A stretch of 64,000 nt of DNA from Chromobacterium haemolyticum. Lineage in GTDB: Bacteria; Pseudomonadota; Gammaproteobacteria; Burkholderiales; Chromobacteriaceae. The translations under genes were made by a program, and so were the position numbers. The notes under the pieces are model-generated. The model made no database searches. It was not told where the DNA came from and worked only from the letters and a program-made list of their open reading frames with translations. Shown here piece after piece: positions 17,931 to 27,182 of this stretch. The first letter of the stretch is position 1. Each line of letters opens with the position of its first letter. Location of the stretch: positions 1 to 64,000 of the forward strand of contig NZ_MUKU01000003.1 of the NCBI RefSeq assembly GCF_002081825.1, in the 5' to 3' direction.

Positions 17931-20129
17931 TTAAGCCGGCGGCGTCCACTGCTCGCCCACCGCCGCGCCGCCCATCGCCGGATCGCTATAACCGTCGCGA
18001 CCGGTTTCCACCCGGCCGGCGAAGCGGCGACTGAAGCCGGGGAACACCGGCGCGCTGACGCTGACGTCGTACCAGCCGTAGCTGTCCTTCAAGGGCCAGT
18101 TCAGCACCGCCTCCCCTTGCGGGCCAACGACAACGCGCTGCGGGTCGGTCTTCGCATAAGCGTTGGCGCGCACCTGGAATTCGCAGTTCTCGCGGCCGCT
18201 ATTGTGCAGCTTCAGATAAACGTCCCCGGCGGCCGGATCGTAACAGACCTGGATCTCCGGCTGCGCCTTGCTCAAGCGGCCCAACTGGCCGGCGTCGCCG
18301 GTGAAATGGCGATGGAAGCCGTTGGGTCCCAGCACCCACAAGTCATAAAGATTGGCGTCGTAATTGACCCGCCACAGCCCGGACAGCTGCTTGCCGGCTT
18401 CCACCGCGTAACGGCGCGGCGGCGCGTCCAGATGACGGCGGTCGTAGACGTGGAACACCGCCGTTGCCTGGCCGCTATTGGCGAAAATCAACTCCACCGT
18501 GCCGGCGCTGCCGTCCACGCGCGCGCTGGCGTGCAACTCGTAGGGCAAGGCGCGCGAGCGGCGCAGGCCGCTGGACTGTACCGGCAATTCCGGCAAGGCC
18601 GGCGCGCTGGGCTTGGTGCGACCGGGCAAGGCGCGCGCCCGCGCCGCCAACGCGGCGGTGGCCGGCAGCTTGGGCAGTTCGGCGTTGGGATTGACGAAGT
18701 CGAAGCAGGACAGCAGATCGCCGCACACCGCGCGTCGCCAGGCGCTGATATTGGGTTCCTTGACGCCGAAACGCTGCTCAATGAAGCGGATCACCGAGGT
18801 GTGGTCGAACACCTGGGAATTGACCCAGCCCCCGCGGCTCCACGGCGAAATCACATACATCGGCACCCGCGGCCCCGGCCCGTAGGGCACATGGATCAGG
18901 TCGGCGCGCTCATTGCTGGTCTCGCTGCTGCGCAGATGATGGTATTCGCCGTCGGTGGCCACGGTGGAGCCCCCTGCCAGCACCGCCTTGGCCGGGTCCG
19001 CGTCCCAGCTTAGATAGCTGGGCGCGGCCGGCGGCGGCACGTGGTCGAAGAAGCCGTCGTTCTCGTCGAAGTTGACCAGGAACACCGTCTTGCTCCACAC
19101 CTCCGGATTGGCAGTCAACGCGTCCAGCACGCGGGCGGTGTAGTCAGCGCCCTGCGCCGGGCTGGACGGCCCCGGATGCTCCGAGCCGTCGGCGGTGGCG
19201 ACGATGTAGCACACTTGCGGCAAGCGGTTGGCCAGCACGTCCTGGCGCAGATCCTCCAGCGTCCAAGTGGACAAGCCCTTGCTCTTGAGCGCGGGCTTGG
19301 CGCCGGCCTCGCCGAAGTAAGCGGCGCGGAAGCTGCGGAAGCCGGCCACCGGGTTGTCGGTGAAGTTATCGGCCATGTCCTGATAGATCTTCCAGCTCAC
19401 CCCGGCCGCTTCCAGCCGCTCGGCGTAGGTGGTGAAGGTGTAGCCGCCCTTGGGGTTGTAATCGACGGAGTCGTAGGCGTTCGCGATCACCGGACCCTTG
19501 CCCTGTTGCAGCGGGTCGTTGCCGCCGCACCACAGGAACACGCGATTGGGATTGGTGCCGCCCTGGAAAGCGCAGTGATAGGCGTCGCACAGGGTGAAGG
19601 CGTTGGCCAGCGCGTACTGGAACGGCAGGTCCGCCTCCTTGAAATAACCCATGGAGTGGTTCTGCTTATAGGTGGGCCAGGCGTTCATCGCCCCCTTGCC
19701 CCAGGCGTATTGCGCGTCCGACCACACATGCGGCGTGCCCTCCACCCGCATATAGGCGAAAGTCTGCGCAGTGTTGAGGTGGAACGGCGCCACCACCCGC
19801 GGCGGCGTGGCGTTGTTTCCCTGATTGGTCTGATACCAAACGGTCTTGCGCTTGAGCAAGGCGCTGTCGGCCAGCGGCAGCGGGAAGCGGTCGCCGAAGC
19901 CCCGCACCCCGGCCAGGCTGCCGAAGTAGTGGTCGAAGGCGCGATTCTCCTGAGTCAGGATCACGATGTGCTCGACATCCTGAAGCGTGCCGGTGCGGTT
20001 ATTGGCGGGAATGGCCAGCGCGCGCTGAATGGAGGCCGGCAACAAGGACAGCGTCAGGGAGCTGGCGGCCAGCGCGCTGCCGCGCTTGATGAACTGGCGG
20101 CGGGAAGAGGAAACGGGGGTGTCGGTCAT
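17931..20129 (-). CDS. Tat-exported phosphocholine-specific phospholipase C
   Basis: 732 residues. The twin-arginine signal is SSSRRQFIKRGSALAASS (Arg10-Arg11). The phosphoesterase domain starts with HIVILTQENRAFDHYFGSL, and later motifs include VNFDENDGFFDHVPPP and SPWSRGGWVNSQVFDHTSV. Two C-terminal DUF756 domains follow (about 520-720). This is the PlcH/PlcN class that hydrolyses phosphatidylcholine and, in some members, sphingomyelin; haemolytic and non-haemolytic types cannot be told apart here. It follows a small lipoprotein gene by 17 bases, likely in one transcript. Confidence 0.9.
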   Translation of the reverse strand: MTDTPVSSSRRQFIKRGSALAASSLTLSLLPASIQRALAIPANNRTGTLQDVEHIVILTQENRAFDHYFGSLAGVRGFGDRFPLPLADSALLKRKTVWYQTNQGNNATPPRVVAPFHLNTAQTFAYMRVEGTPHVWSDAQYAWGKGAMNAWPTYKQNHSMGYFKEADLPFQYALANAFTLCDAYHCAFQGGTNPNRVFLWCGGNDPLQQGKGPVIANAYDSVDYNPKGGYTFTTYAERLEAAGVSWKIYQDMADNFTDNPVAGFRSFRAAYFGEAGAKPALKSKGLSTWTLEDLRQDVLANRLPQVCYIVATADGSEHPGPSSPAQGADYTARVLDALTANPEVWSKTVFLVNFDENDGFFDHVPPPAAPSYLSWDADPAKAVLAGGSTVATDGEYHHLRSSETSNERADLIHVPYGPGPRVPMYVISPWSRGGWVNSQVFDHTSVIRFIEQRFGVKEPNISAWRRAVCGDLLSCFDFVNPNAELPKLPATAALAARARALPGRTKPSAPALPELPVQSSGLRRSRALPYELHASARVDGSAGTVELIFANSGQATAVFHVYDRRHLDAPPRRYAVEAGKQLSGLWRVNYDANLYDLWVLGPNGFHRHFTGDAGQLGRLSKAQPEIQVCYDPAAGDVYLKLHNSGRENCEFQVRANAYAKTDPQRVVVGPQGEAVLNWPLKDSYGWYDVSVSAPVFPGFSRRFAGRVETGRDGYSDPAMGGAAVGEQWTPPA

Positions 20130-20146
20130 GGCGGGCTCGTACGGGT

Positions 20147-20323
20147 TCAGGGCGCGCAGCGGAGCTTGGCCGGCGGCTTGGTTTGATTGGAATTGCCGTT
20201 GCCCGGTTGGCCGGCTTGGTCCTGATTGTCACCCAGGCAACCGGCGAGCGCGGCCGCCAGCAAACAGGCGGCCAGCCGGCGCGCCCAAGAGGCGGACCTT
20301 GGCGAAAGAGTCGTAAGCGTCAT
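20147..20323 (-). CDS. Small lipoprotein upstream of phospholipase C
   Basis: A 58-residue frame. It has a positively charged start (ARRLAACLLAAALAGC), a lipobox LAGC with Cys about residue 30, and a short Gln/Asn/Gly-rich tail ending KLRCAP. It would be lipidated and anchored in the envelope with only about 30 residues exposed. No good ribosome site is seen before the ATG. The stop is 17 bases before the phospholipase start. Small partner proteins exist for some secreted phospholipases (PlcR in Pseudomonas), but there is no sequence proof of that role. Confidence 0.6.
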   Translation of the reverse strand: MTLTTLSPRSASWARRLAACLLAAALAGCLGDNQDQAGQPGNGNSNQTKPPAKLRCAP

Positions 20324-20364
20324 CGGAGTGCAGTCGTCTTGTGGCGGCGCGCCGCGCCGCGATG

Positions 20365-20399
20365 AAAAACCAAGGGCCCGGAAAGCAAAATCCGGGCCC
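20365..20399 (-). terminator. Intrinsic terminator after creD
   Basis: On the minus strand GGGCCCGGA pairs with TCCGGGCCC (20391-20399 and 20374-20382), followed by TTGG and five T (20365-20369). It lies between the creD stop and the small lipoprotein gene, separating the two operons. Confidence 0.8.
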
Positions 20400-20495
20400 C
20401 TGCCCAGCCCGGCTGCGACGCCGGGCGGGAAAACGATAGCGAGAACGCGTTACCTGATGATGGCGGTTTTGTGAAACCGAGAAATCATGATGTCG

Positions 20496-21863
20496 TCAAG
20501 TCAGCGGCGGAGGCGGCGGCGCAAGCGCCTCCGGCGCCACCTCCTCGCTCCGCGCGGAGAAGCGATACCAATCCAGCCGCCGGGTCAGCGTCATGATGGC
20601 GGTCAGCGCGGCGAAGAGCAGCAAGCTGCCCAGCAGCAAAGCGTTGTCCTCGGATTGCAGCAGGCCGTACAACACCGCGTACAGCAGGCTGAGCAGTCCG
20701 GCGAAGCCCAGGCCGCGCTTCCAGCCGCCCAGGATGTGGCTGACGTAGAAGCCGATCTGGCCGACGCAGGCCGACGCCGCCAGCAGATAGGCCGGCCCAA
20801 AGCCCAGATGCTCGGATAGCGCCAACAGGATCAGGAAGAACATCACCAGCGCCATGCCCACCAGCACATACTGGATGGGATGCACGCGCAGGCTGCGCAG
20901 CGTTTCCAGCAGAAAGAAGGACAAGAAGGTCAGGCCGATGAACAGCACCGCGTATTTAACCGAGCGCTCGTTCTGCTGATATTGGTCCACTGGCTGCACC
21001 AGGCCGGTGCTGAAGGACGGCAAGGCGCTCAAGCCGGACTTTCCATCGCTGAAGGCGGCCTGCTGGAAGCGGTCGTTCAGATTATTGGCGAACCAGCTGC
21101 TCTCCCATTGCGCCTTGAAGCCCTTGGCGTCCACGCTGCGCTGCACCGGCAGGAAGTTGCCGATAAAGCTGGGGTGCGGCCAGTTGGACGTCAAGCTCAG
21201 CGTGCTGCTCTCGCCCACCGGCACATAGCTGATGCTGCGCGTGCCCTGCAAATTGAGCTGAAAGGCGAACGGCAGCGTCTGCGCCTTGGCAAGATCGAGC
21301 AACTGCGGCAGCGGCGCGTGTATGCCCTCGCTCATCCGCGGCAGGCCGGCGCCGGCCGCGAACGGATGCGCCTTGCCGCCGGCGCTCAGTTGCGGCACTT
21401 TGCCGATGCCGCGCGGATCGCTGATACCCACCGCCAGATAGGGCGTTTTCAGCTGAATCGACGGTTTGAGCAGCTCAGGCTGCGGCGGGATCTCGAAATG
21501 GCCGCTGAAGCCGGCCTCGCTGCCGAAGATCAGCGCCTGATAAATGCCCAGCGAGCGCGGGCTGACCTTGAGCTTGCCGTCCACCGCCAGCTGGCGCGGC
21601 AGCACGTAACGCTCCAGCTCGTGCTTGACGTTTTGCGTCTTGCCATTCTGCTTCTCCTCCACGGTTTCCACATAAGGGATCACCAGCACCGGGCCGATCA
21701 CGGTTTGCTCGCCGCTGGTGCTGGCCACCACTTTTTCCACCGCTTCTTCCTGGTAGTGCTTGCGCTCGGAAATCAGATTGCTGATCGCGCTCACCGGCAC
21801 CAGCAGCGCCAAGGACAGCGCCAGCAGGATCAGAATTTTGGTCAATAAGGGGTTTTTCTTCAT
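20496..21863 (-). CDS. creD: Inner-membrane protein CreD
   Basis: 455 residues, the usual CreD length. A first membrane helix (about 8-30) is followed by a large periplasmic domain (to about 295) and a C-terminal set of membrane segments starting KYAVLFIGLTFLSFFLLETL. Family patterns include VQPVDQYQQNERSVKYA and LRVHPIQYVLVGMALVMF. In enterobacteria CreD is the main target of CreBC and affects envelope and beta-lactam responses. It is last in the operon, 94 bases after creC, with a terminator downstream. The final stretch is Pro/Glu-rich. Confidence 0.9.
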   Translation of the reverse strand: MKKNPLLTKILILLALSLALLVPVSAISNLISERKHYQEEAVEKVVASTSGEQTVIGPVLVIPYVETVEEKQNGKTQNVKHELERYVLPRQLAVDGKLKVSPRSLGIYQALIFGSEAGFSGHFEIPPQPELLKPSIQLKTPYLAVGISDPRGIGKVPQLSAGGKAHPFAAGAGLPRMSEGIHAPLPQLLDLAKAQTLPFAFQLNLQGTRSISYVPVGESSTLSLTSNWPHPSFIGNFLPVQRSVDAKGFKAQWESSWFANNLNDRFQQAAFSDGKSGLSALPSFSTGLVQPVDQYQQNERSVKYAVLFIGLTFLSFFLLETLRSLRVHPIQYVLVGMALVMFFLILLALSEHLGFGPAYLLAASACVGQIGFYVSHILGGWKRGLGFAGLLSLLYAVLYGLLQSEDNALLLGSLLLFAALTAIMTLTRRLDWYRFSARSEEVAPEALAPPPPPLT

Positions 21864-21957
21864 CGCTTGCCTCCTGGTTTCATCACGGGAGACAGCGTAA
21901 GTCTTGAGGGTGAAGCGGGAATGGGCTGGTGTGAAAAGCGTGTGAAGTCCGAGCGGC

Positions 21958-23376
21958 TCAACCCAACGGCAGCCAGAGCCGCGCCTCGGCGCCGCCGTCG
22001 GCGTGGTTGAGCAGTTCTGCGCGGCCGCCGTGCAGCTGCGCCACCTCCCGCACCAGGCTCAAGCCCAGGCCGGTGCTTTTGCCGCTGTCCGGACGCGGCA
22101 AGGAGTAAAAGCGCTCAAACACCCGTTCCAGCGCGTAATCCGGCACGCCCGGACCGTGATCGCGCACGCGGAGCAGATAACCGCCCTCTTCCGGCGCGCC
22201 GTAAAGTTCGATCACGCCGCCCGGCGGGCTGAACTCCAGCGCGTTGTCCAGCAGATTGGACAAGGCCTGCGTCAGCAGCAGGCGGTCGCCGTTCAGGCTG
22301 GCTGGGGCCAGCCGGCGCTCTATGCGCGCGTCGCGCCGGGCGGCGGCCAGCGCCTTGCCGTCGGCGGTTTCCTCGATCAAGGCCGGCCAGTCCAGCGGAC
22401 TAGCGTCCGGCCGCAGCCGCGACTCCACCCGCGCCTGCCACAACAGCCTTTCAATCAACTGCTGCATGCGCAGGCTTTGCGCCAGGATGTTGTCGACGAA
22501 GCGGCGGCGCGTTTCCGGCGGCGGGTCTTCCCGCAACAGCTCGCCGGCGCCGCGTATCGCCGCCAGCGGGCTTTTCAATTCATGGCTCAGCGTGTGCACA
22601 TAGCCTTCCACATAGGCCTTGCCCTCCAGCTTGCGCCGCATCGCCTCCACCGCCTGGCCCAGGCTGTCCAGCTCCGGGCTGCCCAGCCGCGGCACATTGG
22701 CCGGCTGGCCGGCCGCCACCGCCTCGGCGTAGCCCACCAGCCGGCGGATAGAGCGGTTGATCCACCACACCATCACCGCGCCTATTAGCAAGGCGGCGCC
22801 CAACAGCGCGCCGCCGGCCAGCATGATCTTGCGTTCGCTGCGGCGTATCACCGGCTCCATCGTCACATTGGGTTTGGACACGGTCAGAGAGCCGACAATG
22901 CGCCCGTCCAGCCGCACCGGGGCGGCTACGTGCATCACGCTGCTGTTTTCGTCGTCCGGCTTGCTGCGAGTGCTGCGCGCGCCGTATTCGCCGCGCAGCG
23001 TGCGGTAAACATCGTTCCAGCGCGAGTAGTCCCGCCCCAGGTCGCGGCCGCTGGAGTCGAAAATCACCACGCCGCGCGTGTCGGTGACGTAGACGCGGAA
23101 CTCCATATTGTTTTTGACGATGCCGGAAATATTGGCGGCGATGGGCGGCCGCGCCTTGTCGCGGAAGGCGCGGGCCAGCCGCCCGTTGGCGATGTCGCCG
23201 TCCGCCATGTCCGCGGCGGCGATGCCGGCCAGCACATTGGCGCTGTCCACCAGCGTGCCCTCGGTGGCGCGCCGCACGCCCGGCTTCACTTCCTGGGTGA
23301 AGATGGCCAGCACGAACCAGCCGGCCACGGCCACGATCAGGAAATAACCGAGGAACAGCCGCAGGCCGAAGCGCAT
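21958..23376 (-). CDS. creC: Sensor histidine kinase CreC
   Basis: 472 residues. Two membrane segments (about 5-27 and 190-212) enclose a periplasmic sensor region, then HAMP, the H-box SHELKSPLAAIRG, N-box NLLDNALEFSPPGG, and the G-boxes DHGPGVPD and GLGLSLVREVAQLHGG. The start at 23376 (MRFGLRLFLGYF) is chosen because the longer frame runs back into creB; it begins one base after the creB stop. It partners CreB, and the pair is tied to the envelope protein CreD. Confidence 0.9.
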   Translation of the reverse strand: MRFGLRLFLGYFLIVAVAGWFVLAIFTQEVKPGVRRATEGTLVDSANVLAGIAAADMADGDIANGRLARAFRDKARPPIAANISGIVKNNMEFRVYVTDTRGVVIFDSSGRDLGRDYSRWNDVYRTLRGEYGARSTRSKPDDENSSVMHVAAPVRLDGRIVGSLTVSKPNVTMEPVIRRSERKIMLAGGALLGAALLIGAVMVWWINRSIRRLVGYAEAVAAGQPANVPRLGSPELDSLGQAVEAMRRKLEGKAYVEGYVHTLSHELKSPLAAIRGAGELLREDPPPETRRRFVDNILAQSLRMQQLIERLLWQARVESRLRPDASPLDWPALIEETADGKALAAARRDARIERRLAPASLNGDRLLLTQALSNLLDNALEFSPPGGVIELYGAPEEGGYLLRVRDHGPGVPDYALERVFERFYSLPRPDSGKSTGLGLSLVREVAQLHGGRAELLNHADGGAEARLWLPLG

Positions 23377-23377
23377 C

Positions 23378-24058
23378 TCACTCGCCCAGGCTGTAACCCA
23401 GGCCGCGATGGGTCTGGATGGGCTGGGCGTCGGGGTCGATGTCGCGCAGCTTGGCACGCAGGGTCTTGACGTGGGTGTCCACGGTGCGGTCGAAGCTGTC
23501 CTCGGCGTCGCGCCACACCCGCTCCATCAGCTGCTGGCGCGAAAACACCCGGCCCGGCTCCGCCAGCAGGGTTTTCAGCAGCAGATATTCGTAGCGGGTC
23601 AGGTTCAGCTTGCGGCCGGCGAAATGGACGCAAGCCCGCGCCTCGTCCAGCTCGAAGCCGGCGGGCGCCGGCGCGGCGGCCGGGGCCTGGCCCTTGGCGT
23701 AGCGCCGCAAGATAGTGCGCGCGCGGGCGCTGACTTCGCGCGGCGAAAACGGCTTGGCCACGTAGTCGTCCGCGCCGATCTCCAGGCCGATGATGCGGTC
23801 CATCTCCTCGCTGCGCGCGGTCAGAAACATCAGCGGCAGATCCGCGCGCTCGCGCAGCCGGCGGCACAGATCGAAGCCGTTGATGTCCGGCAGGCCCACG
23901 TCCAGGATGCACAAGGCCGGGACGGCGTGATCCAGCCGCTCCAACAGCGGCAGGCCGCGCTCGAACCACTCAACGGCGAAGCCGTCGGTTTCCAGCGTGT
24001 AGATCAGAGTGTCCGCGATGCCGGCCTCATCCTCGGCCAGCCAGATCAGCGGCTTCAT
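23378..24058 (-). CDS. creB: Response regulator CreB (OmpR/PhoB family)
   Basis: 226 residues: receiver domain with the phospho-acceptor Asp53 in CILDVGLPDING and acidic residues near position 10, then a winged-helix DNA-binding domain (about 130-226; NLTRYEYLLLKTLLAEPGRV, SFDRTVDTHVKTLRAKL). The ATG at 24058 overlaps the Nudix gene stop (ATGA); the frame upstream belongs to that gene. It would be phosphorylated by CreC and activate creD and other targets. Confidence 0.9.
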   Translation of the reverse strand: MKPLIWLAEDEAGIADTLIYTLETDGFAVEWFERGLPLLERLDHAVPALCILDVGLPDINGFDLCRRLRERADLPLMFLTARSEEMDRIIGLEIGADDYVAKPFSPREVSARARTILRRYAKGQAPAAAPAPAGFELDEARACVHFAGRKLNLTRYEYLLLKTLLAEPGRVFSRQQLMERVWRDAEDSFDRTVDTHVKTLRAKLRDIDPDAQPIQTHRGLGYSLGE

Positions 24059-24519
24059 GACCGCGCCGCCGCCGGCGCCAGCCTTTGCGGCAGCATCCGC
24101 AACGCCTCGGCGTTGGACGGCGAAAACACCTTGTCGGCGGCCTCGTCCCACGGCAGCCATTGCTGGGCCAGATGCTCGCGCGGCGCCAGCGTCACTGTCA
24201 GCGGCTGCTCCAGGCATAGCCCAAACACATGTTCTTCGTTATGGGTGACGCCGTCCGGATAACGGTGGCGCCAATGCGGATAGATTTCGTAGCGGTTGAC
24301 CAGGCCCCAGTCGCTGAGCCGGGCATCGTCCCGCGTCAGGACCAGGCCGGTTTCCTCCGCCAGTTCGCGCAGCGCGGTGTCGCGCAAGGCCTCCTCGCCC
24401 TCTCGGCTGCCGGTCACGGATTGCCAGTAGCCGGGCTTATCAGCGCGTTCGATCAACAGCGCCTGGCCGTCCACGGTGTGGATCACCACCAGCACCGATA
24501 CCGGTTGCTTATCGCCCAT
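24055..24519 (-). CDS. nudB: Nudix hydrolase, NudB-like (dihydroneopterin triphosphate pyrophosphatase)
   Basis: 154 residues. Begins with PVSVLVVIHTVDGQALLIER and PGYWQSVTGSREGEE, like E. coli NudB, and holds a full Nudix box running from GSREGEE to RELAEETGL. NudB removes pyrophosphate from dihydroneopterin triphosphate in folate synthesis. The gene is squeezed between two regulator genes, overlapping both (TGATG at its start, ATGA at its end), so it is translated with them. The substrate is by similarity only. Confidence 0.8.
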   Translation of the reverse strand: MGDKQPVSVLVVIHTVDGQALLIERADKPGYWQSVTGSREGEEALRDTALRELAEETGLVLTRDDARLSDWGLVNRYEIYPHWRHRYPDGVTHNEEHVFGLCLEQPLTVTLAPREHLAQQWLPWDEAADKVFSPSNAEALRMLPQRLAPAAARS

Positions 24520-25142
24520 CAGCCCTTGCCTCCGTTGGACGGGCTCTGACTGGCCAGTAAGCCGGCCAGCTCCACCGCGGATTTGACGCCCATCTTGTCG
24601 AACACGCGGGCGCGGTGCACTTCCACCGTTTTCATGCTGATGGTCAGCTCTTCCGCAATCTGCTTGTTCAGCTTGCCGGTGAGAATCAGCTGCATCACCT
24701 CGCGCTCGCGGTCCGTCAACAAGGACAAGGCGGCGGACACCTTGCTGCGGCGGCCGTGCAGCAAACGGTTCTGTTCATCGCGCAGCACCGCGGCCTCGGC
24801 GCGCTCCAGCAAGCGTTCATCGTCGAACGGCTTCTCCATGAAATCCAGCGCGCCCAACTTGAGCGCCGCCACCGCGTGCGGCACGTCGCCGTGGGCGGTG
24901 AGCATGATCACCGGCGGACAGTAAGGCCAGCCCGCCAGCTTTTCCAGCAGCATGATGCCGCTCATGCCGGACAGCCTCAGGTCCAGGATGATGCCGTTGA
25001 AGTCGCCGCCGTCCTGGCAAGCCAGAAACTCCTCCGCGCTGTCGAAGCCGCTGGCCAGATAACCCTGGCCGTCCAGCAGCCATACCAGCGACTCCCGCAC
25101 CGCGGCGTCGTCGTCTATGATTGCCAAGCGTTTGCCTGCCAT
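24519..25142 (-). CDS. FixJ/NarL-type response regulator
   Basis: 207 residues. The receiver domain has Asp54 in IILDLRLSGMSG and the lysine in DFMEKPFDD; the C-terminal LuxR-type helix-turn-helix is LTDREREVMQLILTGKLNKQ to TVEVHRARVFDKMG. The pattern is closest to FixJ/TtrR-type regulators. No histidine kinase that would obviously serve it lies next to it; CreC in the same operon is already matched by CreB. It is the first gene of the operon leading into nudB-creBCD. Confidence 0.87.
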   Translation of the reverse strand: MAGKRLAIIDDDAAVRESLVWLLDGQGYLASGFDSAEEFLACQDGGDFNGIILDLRLSGMSGIMLLEKLAGWPYCPPVIMLTAHGDVPHAVAALKLGALDFMEKPFDDERLLERAEAAVLRDEQNRLLHGRRSKVSAALSLLTDREREVMQLILTGKLNKQIAEELTISMKTVEVHRARVFDKMGVKSAVELAGLLASQSPSNGGKG

Positions 25143-25160
25143 GGCGGCGTCTCCCTTGCC

Positions 25161-26447
25161 TTAGTCTTGCGGCTTATCGTTGAGAATGCGGATTTCCCGC
25201 TGCGGGAACGGCATTTGAATGCCATGTTGCTGGAACAAGCGCCAAATTGCCATATTCAAATCGGATTTCAAACCCATGAAGCCGTTTTCCGGGTCCGCCA
25301 CCCAAAAGCCCAGCTCCAGATTAATGCTACTGTCGGCAAACAAAGTGACGAAGCCTCGCGGCGCCGGGTCCTTCACAATCCGCTGTTGTGTGCTTGCCGC
25401 CTGCTGCAGCAATTCCAGCGCCTTGTCCAGATCCGTGCCGTAAGCCACGGACACCGGCAAGCTGGTCCACATGCTCTTGTCGGAATACGACTGGTTGACC
25501 ACGGTATTGGTCATCAACACATCGTTGGGAATCAGCGCCTCGGTGCCGTCGGCGCCCTTGAGCACCACATAGCGCGAAGTCATCTTGGTGACGTAGCCCA
25601 CGCGGTTTTCCACCATCAGCCGGTCGCCGATGCGGATGGAGTGATCCAGCAGGATGATGAAGCCGGACACGAAGTTGCTGGCGATCTTCTGCATGCCGAA
25701 GCTCAAGCCAAACACCATCGCGCTGGCGAACATCGACAGCACCGTCAGATCAATGCCCACCACCGGCAGCGCGATCAGCACCACCAAAACCAGCAATATC
25801 GTGCGGGTCAGCTTGGCCAGCACGATGCGCAGGCTGGGGTCCAGCTGCTTCAGATTCAGCAAGCGGGATTCAATCAGGCGGCTGACCCACAAAGCCACCA
25901 TCACGATGATGGACACCCACAACAAACCATTGAGTATGGTCAGCATGTTCAAGCGGGTCTTGCCCACCGAGAACGACATCGACTCCAGCCATTCGATCAC
26001 CACCATGTCGAAACCGATGGCCCAGCTGACAAAGCCCAGCCACAGCACCGTGGCGAGGAAATGTTCGGTATGGCGTTCGAAACGGCCCTTGGGCAGCGCC
26101 TGGCGCACCACAGCGCAACACAGCCGGATCAAGGTCAGCCAGAACAGCATCGCGCTCAGCAGATGCAGCACCATCGCGCGCTCGTGCAGCAGGTGCACCC
26201 AGGCGGAGCGAGACAGCATCACCAAGGCCTGCGCCGCCACCGGCAGCACCAGGCGGAAGCCCACATAGGGCAAAAAGCGCTCATAGCGCTCCGGGTTGTG
26301 ATCGAAAAACTGCTTGAAGGCGAAACGGGCCAGATAGAAGGCGATGAACACGCACAACACGCCTATCGCCGCCTCCATCATGCCGGACGGGGTTTGCAGG
26401 ATGTCCAGCAAGGCATCGAAGTCGATTTCTTCACGCTTGAACAGCAA
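25161..26447 (-). CDS. MscS-family mechanosensitive channel
   Basis: 428 residues, with about five membrane segments in the first 240 residues followed by the MscS pore/beta domain (SMFASAMVFGLSFGMQKIAS, SGFIILLDHSIRIGDRLMV, VGYVTKMTSRYVVLKGADG). The start is TTG at 26447: GGGAG lies about seven bases upstream, and no ATG in frame lies nearby. The channel would release solutes on osmotic downshift. It sits 33 bases after lolD and 18 before the response regulator, so it may be co-transcribed with either. Confidence 0.85.
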   Translation of the reverse strand: MLFKREEIDFDALLDILQTPSGMMEAAIGVLCVFIAFYLARFAFKQFFDHNPERYERFLPYVGFRLVLPVAAQALVMLSRSAWVHLLHERAMVLHLLSAMLFWLTLIRLCCAVVRQALPKGRFERHTEHFLATVLWLGFVSWAIGFDMVVIEWLESMSFSVGKTRLNMLTILNGLLWVSIIVMVALWVSRLIESRLLNLKQLDPSLRIVLAKLTRTILLVLVVLIALPVVGIDLTVLSMFASAMVFGLSFGMQKIASNFVSGFIILLDHSIRIGDRLMVENRVGYVTKMTSRYVVLKGADGTEALIPNDVLMTNTVVNQSYSDKSMWTSLPVSVAYGTDLDKALELLQQAASTQQRIVKDPAPRGFVTLFADSSINLELGFWVADPENGFMGLKSDLNMAIWRLFQQHGIQMPFPQREIRILNDKPQD

Positions 26448-26480
26448 AATAATCTCCCTTTTGGAGTCAAGAATTCGAAT

Positions 26481-27182
26481 TTAAGCCGGCTCGCCCGCGG
26501 CGCGCTCCGTCTCCGCCAGCCTGCCTTCGTTCAAGCGCAGCGTGCGCTGCGCTCGCGCTGCCAGCTCCAGATCATGGGTCACGATGATCAGACTGGTATC
26601 CAGCGTGCGGTTCAGTTCCAGCATCAGATCGAACACCTGCTTGGCGGTGTGCACGTCCAGGTTGCCGGTAGGCTCGTCGGCCAGCAGGCAGGCCGGCCGG
26701 GTCACCAGCGCGCGCGCAACCGCCGCCCGCTGACGCTCGCCGCCGGACAATTCGCCCGGTTTGTGCTGCAAGCGCTGGCCCAGGCCCACGCGGCCCAGCA
26801 TCTCGCTCGCCTCCCGCTCCGCCTGCTTGCGCGGCATGCGGCGAATCAGCAGCGGCATCATCACATTTTCCAGCGCGCTGAATTCCGGCAGTAAATGGTG
26901 GAACTGATAGACGAAGCCCAGCGAAGCGTTGCGCATCCGGCCGCGCTCCGCCTCGGACATCGTCGCCAGATCCCGGCCCAGCACCTCCACGCGGCCCTGA
27001 CTGGGCGTATCCAGCCCGCCCAGCAAATGCAGCAGCGTGCTCTTGCCGGAGCCGGACGCGCCGACAATGGCCAGGCTGGCGCCCTTCTCCACCGTCAGGC
27101 TGACATCGGACAACACCGTCAGTTGCAACTTGCCTTCGTTATAGGACTTGCCCAAGCCTTGGCACGACAACACATTACTCAT
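26481..27182 (-). CDS. lolD: Lipoprotein-releasing ABC transporter ATPase LolD
   Basis: 233 residues with Walker [17 protein letters not shown], signature [15 protein letters not shown], Walker [13 protein letters not shown] and a LolD-like start ([20 protein letters not shown]). It powers release of outer-membrane lipoproteins from the inner membrane to LolA. Overlaps the end of lolC by eight bases. Confidence 0.93.
   Translation of the reverse strand: MSNVLSCQGLGKSYNEGKLQLTVLSDVSLTVEKGASLAIVGASGSGKSTLLHLLGGLDTPSQGRVEVLGRDLATMSEAERGRMRNASLGFVYQFHHLLPEFSALENVMMPLLIRRMPRKQAEREASEMLGRVGLGQRLQHKPGELSGGERQRAAVARALVTRPACLLADEPTGNLDVHTAKQVFDLMLELNRTLDTSLIIVTHDLELAARAQRTLRLNEGRLAETERAAGEPA

Noticed and set aside
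24615-26894. 759-codon plus-strand frame
   Set aside because: Spans several real minus-strand genes (response regulator, MscS channel, lolD); His/Gln-rich shadow.
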